DNA of 64,000 bases from Chitinophaga silvisoli (GTDB lineage Bacteria > Bacteroidota > Bacteroidia > Chitinophagales > Chitinophagaceae): NCBI RefSeq assembly GCF_003412465.1, contig NZ_QTJV01000001.1, forward strand, positions 558,001 to 622,000, in the 5' to 3' direction. Made by a program: the position numbers and the translations under genes. This document shows positions 8,113 through 17,275 of the stretch, piece by piece; within the stretch, counting starts at the first letter, position 1; every line of letters begins with the position of its first letter. The notes beneath the pieces were generated by a model that was given only the letters and a program-made list of their open reading frames with translations, was not told where the DNA came from and searched no databases.

Positions 8113-9000
8113 TTAATAATGTAATATCCCTGGTTTGAGTGAAAGATTTCCCTGTAATCCTCCTGAATGGATCAGTAAAACCCTGCTCCCGGCGGGGAAT
8201 ACACCAGATATCACTTCTTTTTTAAAGCCCTGTACCAGTTTCCCGGTATACACCACATCCAATGGGATGTGCGTTTCCGCGAAGAATTGGTTCATAAAAG
8301 CAACCAGGTCCGGCGTTACCTTTGCATACCCGCCCCCATGGTGCTCATGAACCAGGTTCCATTGCGCTGCATGTTCCTTTTTAAGCAGGCTTTCTACTTC
8401 TGCTGAGAGGTATTCCGCTCCTTTCAATACCACATATCCTCTCAACTGTTGCTGTGGCCCTGCACTGTTAATCAACCCTGCCAGGGTGGTACCGGTCCCT
8501 ACGGCACAAATGATGTGTGTAAATGCCGAAACATCCCTGATGGCCAGGATCTCTTCACAGCCCTCTGCCCCCGCTGCATTATGTCCACCCTCGGGTACGA
8601 TATAAGCATCGGGAAAAAGAGCTGTCCAGTCTGTTTTTTCCTTTTCTCTATACTGCGCTCTCGTCACAAAATGCAGATGCATGCCCTGCGCTTGTGCCAG
8701 CTGTAAAGTATGGCTTAAGGCGGGTGCTGCTTCACCTCTGACTACCGCTGTACAACGTATGCCTGATAAGTGGCAGGCTGCCGCTGTAGCTGCAAGGTGA
8801 TTGGAGTAGGCTCCTCCAAAAGTCACAATATGATCCCTGCCCTGTGCCCTGGCGGCCGCAACATTACGTTGCAGTTTGAACCATTTATTGCCGGATACTG
8901 CTCCATGTAAAAGGTCTAAACGCAACATGGCTGCCTGTATTGTACCGGGCAGCCATGTTGGTGTGATATATTGTAACTGAATATTACTATAGTCAAACAT
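8113..9000 (-). CDS. PLP-dependent ACC deaminase / D-cysteine desulfhydrase family protein
   Basis: The 295-residue protein is a fold-type II PLP enzyme. GAVSGNKWFKLQRN holds the likely PLP lysine near residue 38, GGAYSNHLAATAAA binds the cofactor phosphate side, and CAVGTGTTLAGLI is the glycine loop. Members either open 1-aminocyclopropane-1-carboxylate (lowering plant ethylene) or split D-cysteine. I cannot separate the two from the sequence, and many relatives in bacteria are desulfhydrases. Its ATG overlaps the hexosaminidase stop (TAATG), which implies translational coupling. Confidence 0.85.
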   Translation of the reverse strand: MFDYSNIQLQYITPTWLPGTIQAAMLRLDLLHGAVSGNKWFKLQRNVAAARAQGRDHIVTFGGAYSNHLAATAAACHLSGIRCTAVVRGEAAPALSHTLQLAQAQGMHLHFVTRAQYREKEKTDWTALFPDAYIVPEGGHNAAGAEGCEEILAIRDVSAFTHIICAVGTGTTLAGLINSAGPQQQLRGYVVLKGAEYLSAEVESLLKKEHAAQWNLVHEHHGGGYAKVTPDLVAFMNQFFAETHIPLDVVYTGKLVQGFKKEVISGVFPAGSRVLLIHSGGLQGNLSLKPGILHY

Positions 9001-11276
9001 TAATTGAACAGGCTATTGCGCAAATTTAATGCTTGTCCGCCTTTTGACAGCAGTACATTTATCCAGCCGATTTCGCCGTTATTGAAATACTGAATCCTGA
9101 TTTTGTGATAACCTTTCTTCAGTCCGATTACGCCTACTTTTTCTGTGGTACTATGTACACCATCATTGTCTGCTACTACTTCATCGTCGATGTACAGCAC
9201 AGCACCGTCATCTGAGAGCAGGTTGAAAGTATACATACCATCAGCATCTACTTTTACATAACCAGTATAAGTGATACCGAAATCCTTCTTTGCAGCCAGG
9301 AATGGACGCAGATCCAGGCCTGCGACGGTTCCTGAGCTATCCCCTTTCTCCGGCAGTTCTTTTGCCGTCTTAGGTACATTTTTATACACTGCTGAGAATC
9401 GTAATCCATTGCCGGCAGGTTTTACAGCGGCTGCTTCCCTGTAAGGTTTACGTGTATAGGTAGTGTTGTATACATTGCTCTTACGGCCAGTGGGTGTGAC
9501 TTCGATGTATTGTAACACTACAGTTCCATTATCAGGTACATTGATAGTAAACGGCTGCGTATAGCGTTTACTGTTAGTATCAGGTCCACTGCCATCGATC
9601 GTGTAATAAATAGCGGCACCTTTCACGCCCGGGCTGAGTGTAACGGTTGTAGCTGCAGTGGAGATCAGGGTATCTTTCAGTTGTGCAGGTTCCGGGATTC
9701 TGAAGTTTACACCCTGCTTATCAATAGCTGCCAGCACTGCCGGTGCTTTCTTCTGGAAGCGGCTCCAGTCGCGCTTAGCAGCAGGAGACCAGGCTATTTC
9801 AGACAAAGCGAGTGCTCGTGGCCAGGTCATGTAATCTACATAGGTTTGATCCGGCATATATTCTGTCCAGATATTTGCCTGTACACCTTTGATATATTTC
9901 TGCTCTTCCCCATTCAGGGAAGGGGGTAATGGCTCGTAATTATACACGGTGTTTAGTGACAGGTAATTACCGATCCGGCTGGGTTCTGTGCCCTGCGGAC
10001 TCTGGTAATAATCGAGATAGAGGTAGGTATTGGGAGACATGATCACATCATGTTTTTCCTTTGCAGCCGCAATCCCTCCTGCTTCTCCGCGCCAGCTCAT
10101 CACTGTTGCATTAGGTGCCAAGCCACCTTCCAGGATTTCGTCCCAGCCGATGATGCTGCGTCCTTTGCTATTTACAAATTTCTCCATGCGCTGTATGAAA
10201 TAACTCTGCAAAGCATGTTCATCTTTCAATCCCAGTTTCTGCATCAGTGCCTGTACCTGTGGAGATTCTTTCCAGCGGTCTTTCGGACATTCGTCACCGC
10301 CGATATGAATGTATTTACCAGGGAAGAGATCCATTACTTCAGTAAGTACATCTTCGAGGAAAGTAAATACGGAATCATTGGCAGGGTTCAGTACTTCCTT
10401 TGAGATGCCAAAGGTGGTCATGGTCTCGTATTGCCTGCCGTAGCCAAAGCTCGGAAACGCCGCCAGTACTGCCTGTGAGTGACCTGGCATTTCTATTTCA
10501 GGGATGATGGTGATATGCCTGTCGGCAGCATACTTTACAATATCCCTGATTTCATTTTGTGTATAGAATCCACCGTAAGGTTTACCATCATAAGTATTGC
10601 TGCGAGCGGCGTGGCCTACGACTGTTTCTTTACGCTGTGATGCGATCCTGGTGAGCTGCGGATATTTTTTAATTTCTATGCGCCAGCCCTGATCTTCTGT
10701 AAGGTGCCAGTGGAAGCGGTTAAACTTATACTGAGCCATCACATAGATGAACGTCTTTACATATTCAGGAGGAAAGAAATGACGGCCTACATCCAGCATC
10801 AGACCACGATAGGCAAAGCGGGGAGCGTCGGATATTTCCACACCTGGTACATGAATCGCTGCACTTTTTTCAGCAGGCAATAATTGTTGTAAAGTTTGCA
10901 GACCGTAGAACAGGCCGGCAGCATCACCTTTCAGTGCAATGGTGCCATTGTTTACAAACAGTGTATAAGCTTCAGGAGCGCCGCTTGTTTCTTTGATATC
11001 GATAACGGCGGTGGACTTAACTTTGGGTACTGGCTTGTCAGTAGTCTCTACCTTAAAGCCATATACACTTTGTAAAAATGCATTGAGTAAGCCGGCGGTG
11101 GTTTTAGCCGCCGTACCCTCATAATGAATGAGGGCATTTTCATTCAGCACAAAACTACCCGGCACACTTTGCAGTGATTTAGGTTCCGGGATGATCATGA
11201 TGTCAGCTGTTTTCTTTTGAGCGGTACCATAGAGGCACAGCAGGGCTGATAGAGTTGACAGGATTAGTTTTTTCAT
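9000..11276 (-). CDS. Secreted beta-N-acetylhexosaminidase, GH20, with PA14 domain
   Basis: The 758-residue enzyme removes terminal N-acetylhexosamine from chitooligosaccharides or glycans in the periplasm or outside. It has a signal peptide (1-19), an N-terminal GH20b domain (about 28-145) and the GH20 barrel (about 150-510), which opens with FAYRGLMLDVGRHF. HIGGDECP holds the catalytic pair Asp328-Glu329. A chitobiase C-terminal-like beta domain follows (about 540-620), then a PA14 domain (about 640-750, with YTFNLLSDDGAVLYIDDE), which often binds sugar. It lies between the fucosidase and ACC deaminase-like genes on the same strand, 71 nt from the former. Confidence 0.95.
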   Translation of the reverse strand: MKKLILSTLSALLCLYGTAQKKTADIMIIPEPKSLQSVPGSFVLNENALIHYEGTAAKTTAGLLNAFLQSVYGFKVETTDKPVPKVKSTAVIDIKETSGAPEAYTLFVNNGTIALKGDAAGLFYGLQTLQQLLPAEKSAAIHVPGVEISDAPRFAYRGLMLDVGRHFFPPEYVKTFIYVMAQYKFNRFHWHLTEDQGWRIEIKKYPQLTRIASQRKETVVGHAARSNTYDGKPYGGFYTQNEIRDIVKYAADRHITIIPEIEMPGHSQAVLAAFPSFGYGRQYETMTTFGISKEVLNPANDSVFTFLEDVLTEVMDLFPGKYIHIGGDECPKDRWKESPQVQALMQKLGLKDEHALQSYFIQRMEKFVNSKGRSIIGWDEILEGGLAPNATVMSWRGEAGGIAAAKEKHDVIMSPNTYLYLDYYQSPQGTEPSRIGNYLSLNTVYNYEPLPPSLNGEEQKYIKGVQANIWTEYMPDQTYVDYMTWPRALALSEIAWSPAAKRDWSRFQKKAPAVLAAIDKQGVNFRIPEPAQLKDTLISTAATTVTLSPGVKGAAIYYTIDGSGPDTNSKRYTQPFTINVPDNGTVVLQYIEVTPTGRKSNVYNTTYTRKPYREAAAVKPAGNGLRFSAVYKNVPKTAKELPEKGDSSGTVAGLDLRPFLAAKKDFGITYTGYVKVDADGMYTFNLLSDDGAVLYIDDEVVADNDGVHSTTEKVGVIGLKKGYHKIRIQYFNNGEIGWINVLLSKGGQALNLRNSLFN

Positions 11277-11347
11277 ACTATGTTATTTTTACTTCCGGCA
11301 CTTTTGTGCATAGCACAATAAGCGGAAAGGGGTGATGGCCGCATGGT

Positions 11348-12691
11348 TTAGTTATTATTAGTAAGGAACCCACCTTTGCCCCTATACAGCTTTACAGGCT
11401 TGTCCAGTTGCAGGGCCAATACAGTCATATATTTATCCTGGGCATTCTCAGGTACGTCAATATACACAAGACCGGGCACACTACTCCAGGAAATTTTACC
11501 AACGATCTTATGAGACGGTTCAATGTCAGTACCTACTACATGAATATTTTTAATATTGTTTACCAAACCTTTTACCATAACAGACCCTGTTACTTTGCCC
11601 GGCAGGAAGAGGTAGAGGGTGGTGGAATCTTTAGAAAGGGTAGTAGGGCCGTAGAAGTGTCCCTGTGGGATCCCGCCAACGGTATTGAAGATGGCAGCTG
11701 CGTGCTTTTTGTTCCAGGCACCCAGTTCTTTCAGCACGTTCACTTCTTCGGCAGGAATGTGACCAGCGGCGTCAGGGCCGATATCCAGCAGCAGGTTACC
11801 CCCATTACTAATAGCATCAGCGAAGATGGTGATGATTTCATAAGGTGTTTTCCAGTTGGTATCGTCGGGATGATAACCCCAGTTACTATTAATAGTCATA
11901 CATAGTTCCCACCAGTTGTAATGAGGGCGGGTCACGGGAAAGTTTTGTTCCGGTGTTTCGTAATCACCATAGCCCTGCAGGCGACCATTAATAATAGTGT
12001 TCGGGTTATGTGTGGTGAGCATGGTGCGCATTTTAGGAGCTTCCCACTCAGCAGCGCTGTGTTCCCAGTCGCCATCGAACCACCAGAGGTCAGGATTGAA
12101 TTGAGTCATTACTTCTTTAAGTTGTCCTTCGTAGAAGTTGCGGAAGCGCTGCCAGCGTACGGTATCTGTAGCGGCGTTGTAGCGGGAGCTATCTTTCAGG
12201 AAGCCGGGATAGTCCGGATAACTCCAGTCTATCAACGAAAAGTAAGCACCACATTTAATACCTTCTTTGCGAAGGGCGGCATAGAAAGGAGTGAGTACAT
12301 CTCTTTTGGCGGGTGTACTGTTCACCGCATCCAGCTTACTTAATTTGCTGTCCCACAGTGCTACCCCATCGTGGTGTTTAGTGGTGATCACGGCATATCG
12401 GGCACCTGATTCTTTGATCAGCGAAGCCCAGGCGACAGGGTCATAACTGGCGGCAGTAAAGCCTTTCAGCTGCGCCATGTAATCCTGATATGATATTTTT
12501 TTATTGTGGAAAGACCAGGATTCGTCTACCCCATTTACGGAATATATACCCCAGTGAATAAAGATTCCCAGCTTTGCATCGGAGAACCATTGCATCTTTT
12601 GAGCGATTTCTGAGGGAGGCACATGTTGTTGGGCAAAGGCATTGGCACATGACGCTAAGGCAATAGCAGCCTGCAAAAAGATTCGTTTCAT
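11348..12691 (-). CDS. Secreted alpha-L-fucosidase, GH29
   Basis: The 447-residue enzyme has a signal peptide (1-20) and a GH29 barrel: WFSDAKLGIFIHWGIYSV near residue 35, YAVITTKHHDGVALWDS near 98 and DLWWFDGDWEH with the likely nucleophile Asp206. A beta-sandwich domain closes the C-terminus (about 350-440). It releases alpha-linked fucose. Paired with the adjacent hexosaminidase it suggests trimming of fucosylated N-acetylglucosamine glycans. The start ATG is supported by the signal peptide. No SusC/SusD pair is nearby. Confidence 0.93.
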   Translation of the reverse strand: MKRIFLQAAIALASCANAFAQQHVPPSEIAQKMQWFSDAKLGIFIHWGIYSVNGVDESWSFHNKKISYQDYMAQLKGFTAASYDPVAWASLIKESGARYAVITTKHHDGVALWDSKLSKLDAVNSTPAKRDVLTPFYAALRKEGIKCGAYFSLIDWSYPDYPGFLKDSSRYNAATDTVRWQRFRNFYEGQLKEVMTQFNPDLWWFDGDWEHSAAEWEAPKMRTMLTTHNPNTIINGRLQGYGDYETPEQNFPVTRPHYNWWELCMTINSNWGYHPDDTNWKTPYEIITIFADAISNGGNLLLDIGPDAAGHIPAEEVNVLKELGAWNKKHAAAIFNTVGGIPQGHFYGPTTLSKDSTTLYLFLPGKVTGSVMVKGLVNNIKNIHVVGTDIEPSHKIVGKISWSSVPGLVYIDVPENAQDKYMTVLALQLDKPVKLYRGKGGFLTNNN

Positions 12692-12922
12692 ACACGATTT
12701 AAAATTGATAATAATAATGTAATAGTCCGGGTTGGTATAGTGTTTGCTGTTCTCTTACCACCTACAGGCTAATATTACAGGTAACTCTAATGGCTAGAGC
12801 TACGAAAGTTGAGACACCTACTTTATTGAAAAAGAAAACGTGAAAATAGTTTTAATCAGTAAATTTAGTCCCTGGAATTTCGCCAATACACATAAAAAAA
12901 TAATAAAAACAATCTAGTAAAG

Positions 12923-13825
12923 ATGAAACCCACTTTATTGATTCTGGCAGCCGGTATGGCGAGCCGTTACGGTAGTTTAAAACAAATACAGCAGTTTGGT
13001 CCTAGCGGTGAGACTATTATCGACTACTCTATCTATGACGCGATCAGAGCAGGTTTCGGTAAGATTGTGTTTATTATCCGCAAGGATTTTGAAGCGGAAT
13101 TCAGAGAGATTTTTGAACCGAAACTGAAAGGACGTGTAGAGACAGATTACGTGTACCAGGAGATGGATGCTTTCCTGGATGGATATCCTGTACCAGCGGA
13201 TCGTACTAAACCGTGGGGTACTGCACACGCTGTATTGTGTGCTAAAAATGCAATCAACGAACCATTTGCAGTGATCAATGCTGATGACTTTTATGGTAAG
13301 GATTCATTTGAGAAAATGGCTAAATTCCTGGAAAGTTCCTGCAAACCCGACGTATACAGCGTAGTCGGTTATCAGTTGAGCAAGACCATTTCTGAGCATG
13401 GTTCCGTATCCCGCGGGGTATGCGCAGCAGATAGCAATGGCAACCTGGCGGAGATCAACGAGCGTACCAAGGTATATAAGGATGGCGACAAGATCGTGTA
13501 TGAAGATGCTGATGGCAGCAAGCACGAACTGGCTCCTGAAACACCTGTATCAATGAACTTCTGGGGTTTCCACCAGAATGTATTTGAAATGAGCCAGGAG
13601 CTGTTTAAGGAATTCCTGCAGAAAGATGGGGATAAGCCTAAGTCTGAATTCTTCATTCCGATTGTAGTGGACAACTTCATTCAGAAGAAACTGGGTGTTG
13701 TAAATGTACTGCCTACTGCTGCGCAGTGGTTTGGTGTTACTTACAAGGAAGATGCGCCGGGCGTTCAGGCTAGTTTGTCAGCACTGGTTGAGGCAGGAGA
13801 ATATCCTACCAATCTGTGGAAATAA
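12923..13825 (+). CDS. Sugar-phosphate nucleotidyltransferase family protein
   Basis: The 300-residue protein carries the NTP-transferase signature at its start: LILAAGMASRYGSLKQ, followed by the GGETIIDYSIYD-like segment SGETIIDYSIYDAI. FAVINADDFYG (about residue 115) is the metal-binding acidic site and GTAHAVLCAK lies just before it. Such enzymes join NTP with a sugar phosphate to give NDP-sugars. The substrate cannot be told from the sequence, and the neighbours (glycan hydrolases on one side, ilv on the other) do not settle it. Some relatives have been called MobA-like or UTP-hexose enzymes. Confidence 0.8.
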   Translation: MKPTLLILAAGMASRYGSLKQIQQFGPSGETIIDYSIYDAIRAGFGKIVFIIRKDFEAEFREIFEPKLKGRVETDYVYQEMDAFLDGYPVPADRTKPWGTAHAVLCAKNAINEPFAVINADDFYGKDSFEKMAKFLESSCKPDVYSVVGYQLSKTISEHGSVSRGVCAADSNGNLAEINERTKVYKDGDKIVYEDADGSKHELAPETPVSMNFWGFHQNVFEMSQELFKEFLQKDGDKPKSEFFIPIVVDNFIQKKLGVVNVLPTAAQWFGVTYKEDAPGVQASLSALVEAGEYPTNLWK

Positions 13826-13968
13826 ACTATTACGGGTGTTAATTACCGTAAGTCGTTATACAATAATTCTGTTGGTTCTATAAAAAAAGTACAAAGAAAA
13901 GGGGTTAAATTTCAATATTTTCAAAAAGGCGAGATTTGTTTGCGAAATCACTAAATTTTTTGATTGTA

Positions 13969-13999
13969 TTGTTTTTTATTTCAATCACCAATACTTTTG
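13969..13999 (+). promoter_or_regulatory. Promoter of the ilv leader and operon
   Basis: TTG at 13969-13971 is 20 nt from TACTTTTG at 13992-13999, an exact Bacteroidota -33/-7 pair. Transcription would start near 14005, about 23 nt before the leader-peptide ATG. Confidence 0.75.
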
Positions 14000-14027
14000 T
14001 ACAGTTAAACAACAAAGCATTCCTCCC

Positions 14028-14141
14028 ATGTGGGTAAATAAAGACAATAACAAGATTAATCACATCGTAGCGCAGCTCAATTGGGCTATTACGCTCGTTG
14101 TGATCGTCGTTGTCATTATTAGCCACCAATATGGAGGATAG
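14028..14141 (+). CDS. ilvL: ilvL-like leader peptide (37 residues, Ile/Leu/Val run)
   Basis: This short frame (ATG 14028, TAG 14139) encodes a 37-residue peptide whose residues 21-31 read ITLVVIVVVII: ten branched-chain residues plus threonine, the precursor of isoleucine. Enterobacterial IlvL has nearly the same block (ISLVVISVVVIII). It ends HQYGG. It lies between a good promoter and a terminator, directly before ilvE. By the established attenuation model, shortage of Ile, Val or Leu stalls the ribosome in this run and lets transcription pass. The peptide itself probably has no other role. It is too short for routine gene finders. Confidence 0.85.
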   Translation: MWVNKDNNKINHIVAQLNWAITLVVIVVVIISHQYGG

Positions 14142-14203
14142 GTAATTGTGTACAACCAAATCAAGATATACAGCCTTCCTCCACCCGAGGGAGGCTTTTT
14201 TTT
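14132..14203 (+). promoter_or_regulatory. ilv attenuator: antiterminator and intrinsic terminator
   Basis: The terminator has arms GCCTTCCTC (14173-14181) and GAGGGAGGC (14187-14195) with one G-U pair, then eight T residues. TGGAGGA at 14132-14138, the last codons of the leader peptide, is exactly complementary to TCCTCCA at 14177-14183, inside the terminator's first arm. A ribosome at the leader stop would cover TGGAGGA and allow termination; one stalled in the Ile/Val run would leave it free to block the terminator. This geometry is read from the sequence; its function is inferred from known attenuators. Confidence 0.8.
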
Positions 14204-14241
14204 GCGCCTGTTATTCACTAGATTTCTAATATCTGAATTAT

Positions 14242-15147
14242 ATGTATAGCTATTACAACGAGAACACCATCATTTACGTTGACGGGGAGTATGTTAAAGC
14301 CAGTGAGGCCAAAACCGACCTGTATGGTCAGTCATTACATTATGGATACGCTGTATTCGAAGGTATCAGAGCCTATAAGACTGCCAGCGGAGAAGTGAAG
14401 ATCTTCAAGGCAGAAGAGCACTTTGATCGTTTCCGTCGCAGCTGTGAGTTAATTCACATGCCTTACAACTATACCAATGAAGAATTGATCACCGCTTGCT
14501 ACAAGGTGCTGGAGCTGAACAACATGGAAGAAGCTTACATTCGTCCGCTCGCTTATTGCCCACCAAACATGACCCTGAAAGCTGCATCCGAAATGAACGT
14601 GATGATCTGTGCATGGGAATGGGGTGCTTACCTGGGTGAAAAGCTGCTGAAGGTAATGACCTCTTCTTACCAGCGTCCTAATCCGAAGGCATTCAAGATC
14701 GAATCCAAGTCGGCAGGTTTGTACATCAACTCTATCCTGGCTTCGCAGGAGGCTAAAACAAAAGGCTTTGACGAAGCATTGCTGCTGGATCTGGAAGGCT
14801 ATGTAGCTGAAGGTCCGGGTGCTAATATCTTCTTCGAAAAAGATGGTAAGATCGTAACCCCACCTCCAGGTGCTATTCTGCCTGGTATTACCCGTGCTAC
14901 AGTAATTGAACTGTGCCAGGAGCTGAATATTCCCCTGGAACAGCGCCTGTTCACTACCGACGAACTGAAAACTGCTGATTGTGCATTCTTCTGCGGTACT
15001 GCTGCTGAAGTAGTAGGTCTGGAATCACTGGATGGTCAGGCATTCGCTAAGCCCTGGGCACAGTCTCTGGGTAAAGTGTTGCAACAGGCTTATAAAGCAA
15101 GAGTACTGGAGAAGGAATTTGATCGTTCTTCAGTGAAGGTAGCGTAA
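14242..15147 (+). CDS. ilvE: Branched-chain amino acid aminotransferase
   Basis: The 301-residue fold-type IV PLP enzyme carries out the last step of Ile, Val and Leu synthesis (2-oxo acid plus glutamate). LHYGYAVFEGIRAY near residue 33 and LLLDLEGYVAEGPGANIFF near 177 are family blocks. The likely PLP lysine is Lys156 in IESKSAGLYINS, and PPGAILPGITRATVIEL and FCGTAAEVVGLESL follow. Length is normal. It is the first gene after the ilv attenuator, which supports a biosynthetic role. A 448-nt gap separates it from ilvD. Confidence 0.95.
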   Translation: MYSYYNENTIIYVDGEYVKASEAKTDLYGQSLHYGYAVFEGIRAYKTASGEVKIFKAEEHFDRFRRSCELIHMPYNYTNEELITACYKVLELNNMEEAYIRPLAYCPPNMTLKAASEMNVMICAWEWGAYLGEKLLKVMTSSYQRPNPKAFKIESKSAGLYINSILASQEAKTKGFDEALLLDLEGYVAEGPGANIFFEKDGKIVTPPPGAILPGITRATVIELCQELNIPLEQRLFTTDELKTADCAFFCGTAAEVVGLESLDGQAFAKPWAQSLGKVLQQAYKARVLEKEFDRSSVKVA

Positions 15148-15595
15148 GGGATAAAGGTGTTCAGAATATATAACTGAATCGTTTTCAGGATCTTTTCTGG
15201 AAATAAGGTTGTATTTGTATATAATTTAGAAATAAGAACATACCGGGTTGCACTATTGCCTGGTATACCCAATGAACACTGCTTCGCTTTGATATTCAAT
15301 AGGAGAGTGGTCCGATGGCCGCCTGCCGTCAGACCACTCCCATTTTAGGAAGACCGCACTCGTATTATAAGATTTTTTTAATAGTTGGATTTTGGATTTT
15401 TGAGTTCACTTTATTCAATACCATAGCGGTTTTGAGACGAAAATGGACCTACTTGAAATCCGGCTGGATCCCCAAATGTCGGTTTGGAACTTGGCGTATA
15501 TAGCCGCTTCTTTGTATCCTGCTTAATATGATATTCAACATTTGGGAACCGGTTGAATGAACGACTCCGGAACCCAGACAAACTTTTACTAAAAG
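15148..15595 (+). other. 448-nt gap between ilvE and ilvD with a large hairpin
   Basis: No convincing gene is present. An interrupted hairpin spans 15303-15341: GAGTGGTC (15305-15312) pairs with GACCACTC (15332-15339), and after a C-A mismatch GATGGC pairs with GCCGTC. Only a weak T run follows, so it may be a poor terminator or an RNA-processing site. A 9-bp inverted repeat CCCAAATGT/ACATTTGGG (15471-15479, 15538-15546) encloses 58 nt shortly before ilvD. I see no second leader peptide rich in branched-chain residues here. Confidence 0.5.
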
Positions 15596-17275
15596 ATGGA
15601 ATTGAACAAGTACAGCAAAACGCTCACTCAGGACCCTACACAGCCTGCAACCCAGGCACAGTTGTATGGTATAGGCTTAACAGAAGAGGACCTAAAGAAA
15701 GCACAGGTGGGCATTGCCAGCATGGGATATGATGGCAACACCTGTAATATGCACCTGAATGAACTGGCACAAGAGGTCAAGAAAGGGGTCTGGGCCAATG
15801 ATCTGGTCGGACTCACATTCCATACCATAGGCGTCAGCGATGGTATGACCAATGGTACACCAGGTATGCGATACTCGCTTGTCAGCCGTGACGTGATTGC
15901 TGATTCCATCGAAACTGTAGTGGGTGGCCAATATTATGATGGCCTCATCACTGTACCTGGCTGTGATAAGAACATGCCGGGTTCCCTGATGGCTATGGGC
16001 CGTTTAAACCGTCCTGCTATCATGGTCTATGGTGGTTCTACCTCTCCTGGTCATTATAAAGGAAAGGACCTGAACATCATTTCCGCTTTTGAGGCACTTG
16101 GCCAGAAAATGGCGGGTAACCTGGACGATGTGGATTATAAAGGTATCATCATGAACTCCTGCCCGGGCGCTGGTGCCTGCGGTGGTATGTATACCGCTAA
16201 TACGATGAGCTCCGCTATCGAAGCCATGGGTATGAGCCTTCCATATAGTTCTTCTACCCCTGCACAGAGCGAAGCAAAAAGAGAAGAATGTAGAACAGCA
16301 GGTAAATATATCCGCCTGTTGCTCGAAAAAGATATCAAGCCAAGGGACATTATGACCTTCAAGGCTTTTGAAAATGCCGCTGTAGTGATTATGGCGATGG
16401 GTGGTAGCACCAATGCTGTGCTGCACATGATCGCGATTGCAAAATCAGTAGGCGTGAAGTTTACCATCAATGATTTTCAGCGTATCAGCGACAGCACACC
16501 ACTGATCGCCGACCTGAAACCAAGTGGTAAATACCTGATGGAAGACCTGCACAAAATCGGCGGTGTTCCGCTGGTAATGAAATACCTGCTGAAAGCTGGT
16601 TTGCTTCATGGTGATTGTATCACTGTAACCGGCAAGACCATTGCTGAAAACCTGGAGAGCGTTCCGGACCTGGATTTCGAAAGCCAGGACATCATCGTAC
16701 CGGTAGAGAAGCCGCTGAAAGAATCTGGTCACATCCAGATCCTGTATGGCAACCTGGCAGAACTGGGTTCCGTGGCTAAGATCACCGGTAAGGAAGGTGA
16801 GTTTTTCCGTGGTCCTGCAAGGACATTTGATGGTGAATATGAACTGATCGCAGGGATCACCAGTGGCCGTGTAAAGAGCGGCGACGTAGTGGTGATCCGC
16901 AATGTAGGTCCTAAAGGTGCACCAGGTATGCCTGAGATGCTGAAACCTACCTCCGCCATCATGGGTGTGGGCCTGGGTAAGAGCGTAGCACTGATCACCG
17001 ATGGCCGTTTCTCCGGTGGTACCCACGGTTTCGTGGTAGGTCATATCACCCCTGAAGCTGTAGAAGGTGGTTTGATCGGCCTGGTAGAAGACAATGATAT
17101 TATTGAAATTGACGCAAAACATAACACCATTAAGCTGGAAGTAAGCGATGAAGAAATCGCTGCACGCCGCGCCAAATGGGTAAAACCTGCCCTGAAGGTA
17201 AATAGTGGAGTATTATATAAATACGCAAAACTCGTTTCAAATGCAACAGAAGGATGTGTTACCGATGAAGCCTGA
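15596..17275 (+). CDS. ilvD: Dihydroxy-acid dehydratase
   Basis: The 559-residue enzyme dehydrates the dihydroxy acids to the 2-oxo acids of Ile and Val synthesis. It carries the family's Fe-S cysteines: one in [17 protein letters not shown] (about residue 122) and one in [18 protein letters not shown] (about 190-205), with another at [13 protein letters not shown] near the N-terminus. [14 protein letters not shown] and [18 protein letters not shown] are the conserved C-terminal blocks. Length is normal. The start codon ATG is preceded by AAAAG. Its end overlaps the start of ilvB. Confidence 0.97.
   Translation: MELNKYSKTLTQDPTQPATQAQLYGIGLTEEDLKKAQVGIASMGYDGNTCNMHLNELAQEVKKGVWANDLVGLTFHTIGVSDGMTNGTPGMRYSLVSRDVIADSIETVVGGQYYDGLITVPGCDKNMPGSLMAMGRLNRPAIMVYGGSTSPGHYKGKDLNIISAFEALGQKMAGNLDDVDYKGIIMNSCPGAGACGGMYTANTMSSAIEAMGMSLPYSSSTPAQSEAKREECRTAGKYIRLLLEKDIKPRDIMTFKAFENAAVVIMAMGGSTNAVLHMIAIAKSVGVKFTINDFQRISDSTPLIADLKPSGKYLMEDLHKIGGVPLVMKYLLKAGLLHGDCITVTGKTIAENLESVPDLDFESQDIIVPVEKPLKESGHIQILYGNLAELGSVAKITGKEGEFFRGPARTFDGEYELIAGITSGRVKSGDVVVIRNVGPKGAPGMPEMLKPTSAIMGVGLGKSVALITDGRFSGGTHGFVVGHITPEAVEGGLIGLVEDNDIIEIDAKHNTIKLEVSDEEIAARRAKWVKPALKVNSGVLYKYAKLVSNATEGCVTDEA

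Noticed and set aside
15303..15341. Second attenuator between ilvE and ilvD
   Set aside because: There is a hairpin but no T run of note and no upstream frame rich in branched-chain residues.
15315..15503. A 62-residue reading frame between ilvE and ilvD
   Set aside because: It begins inside a hairpin, has no recognisable domain or signal and its codon use looks random. I regard the stretch as non-coding.
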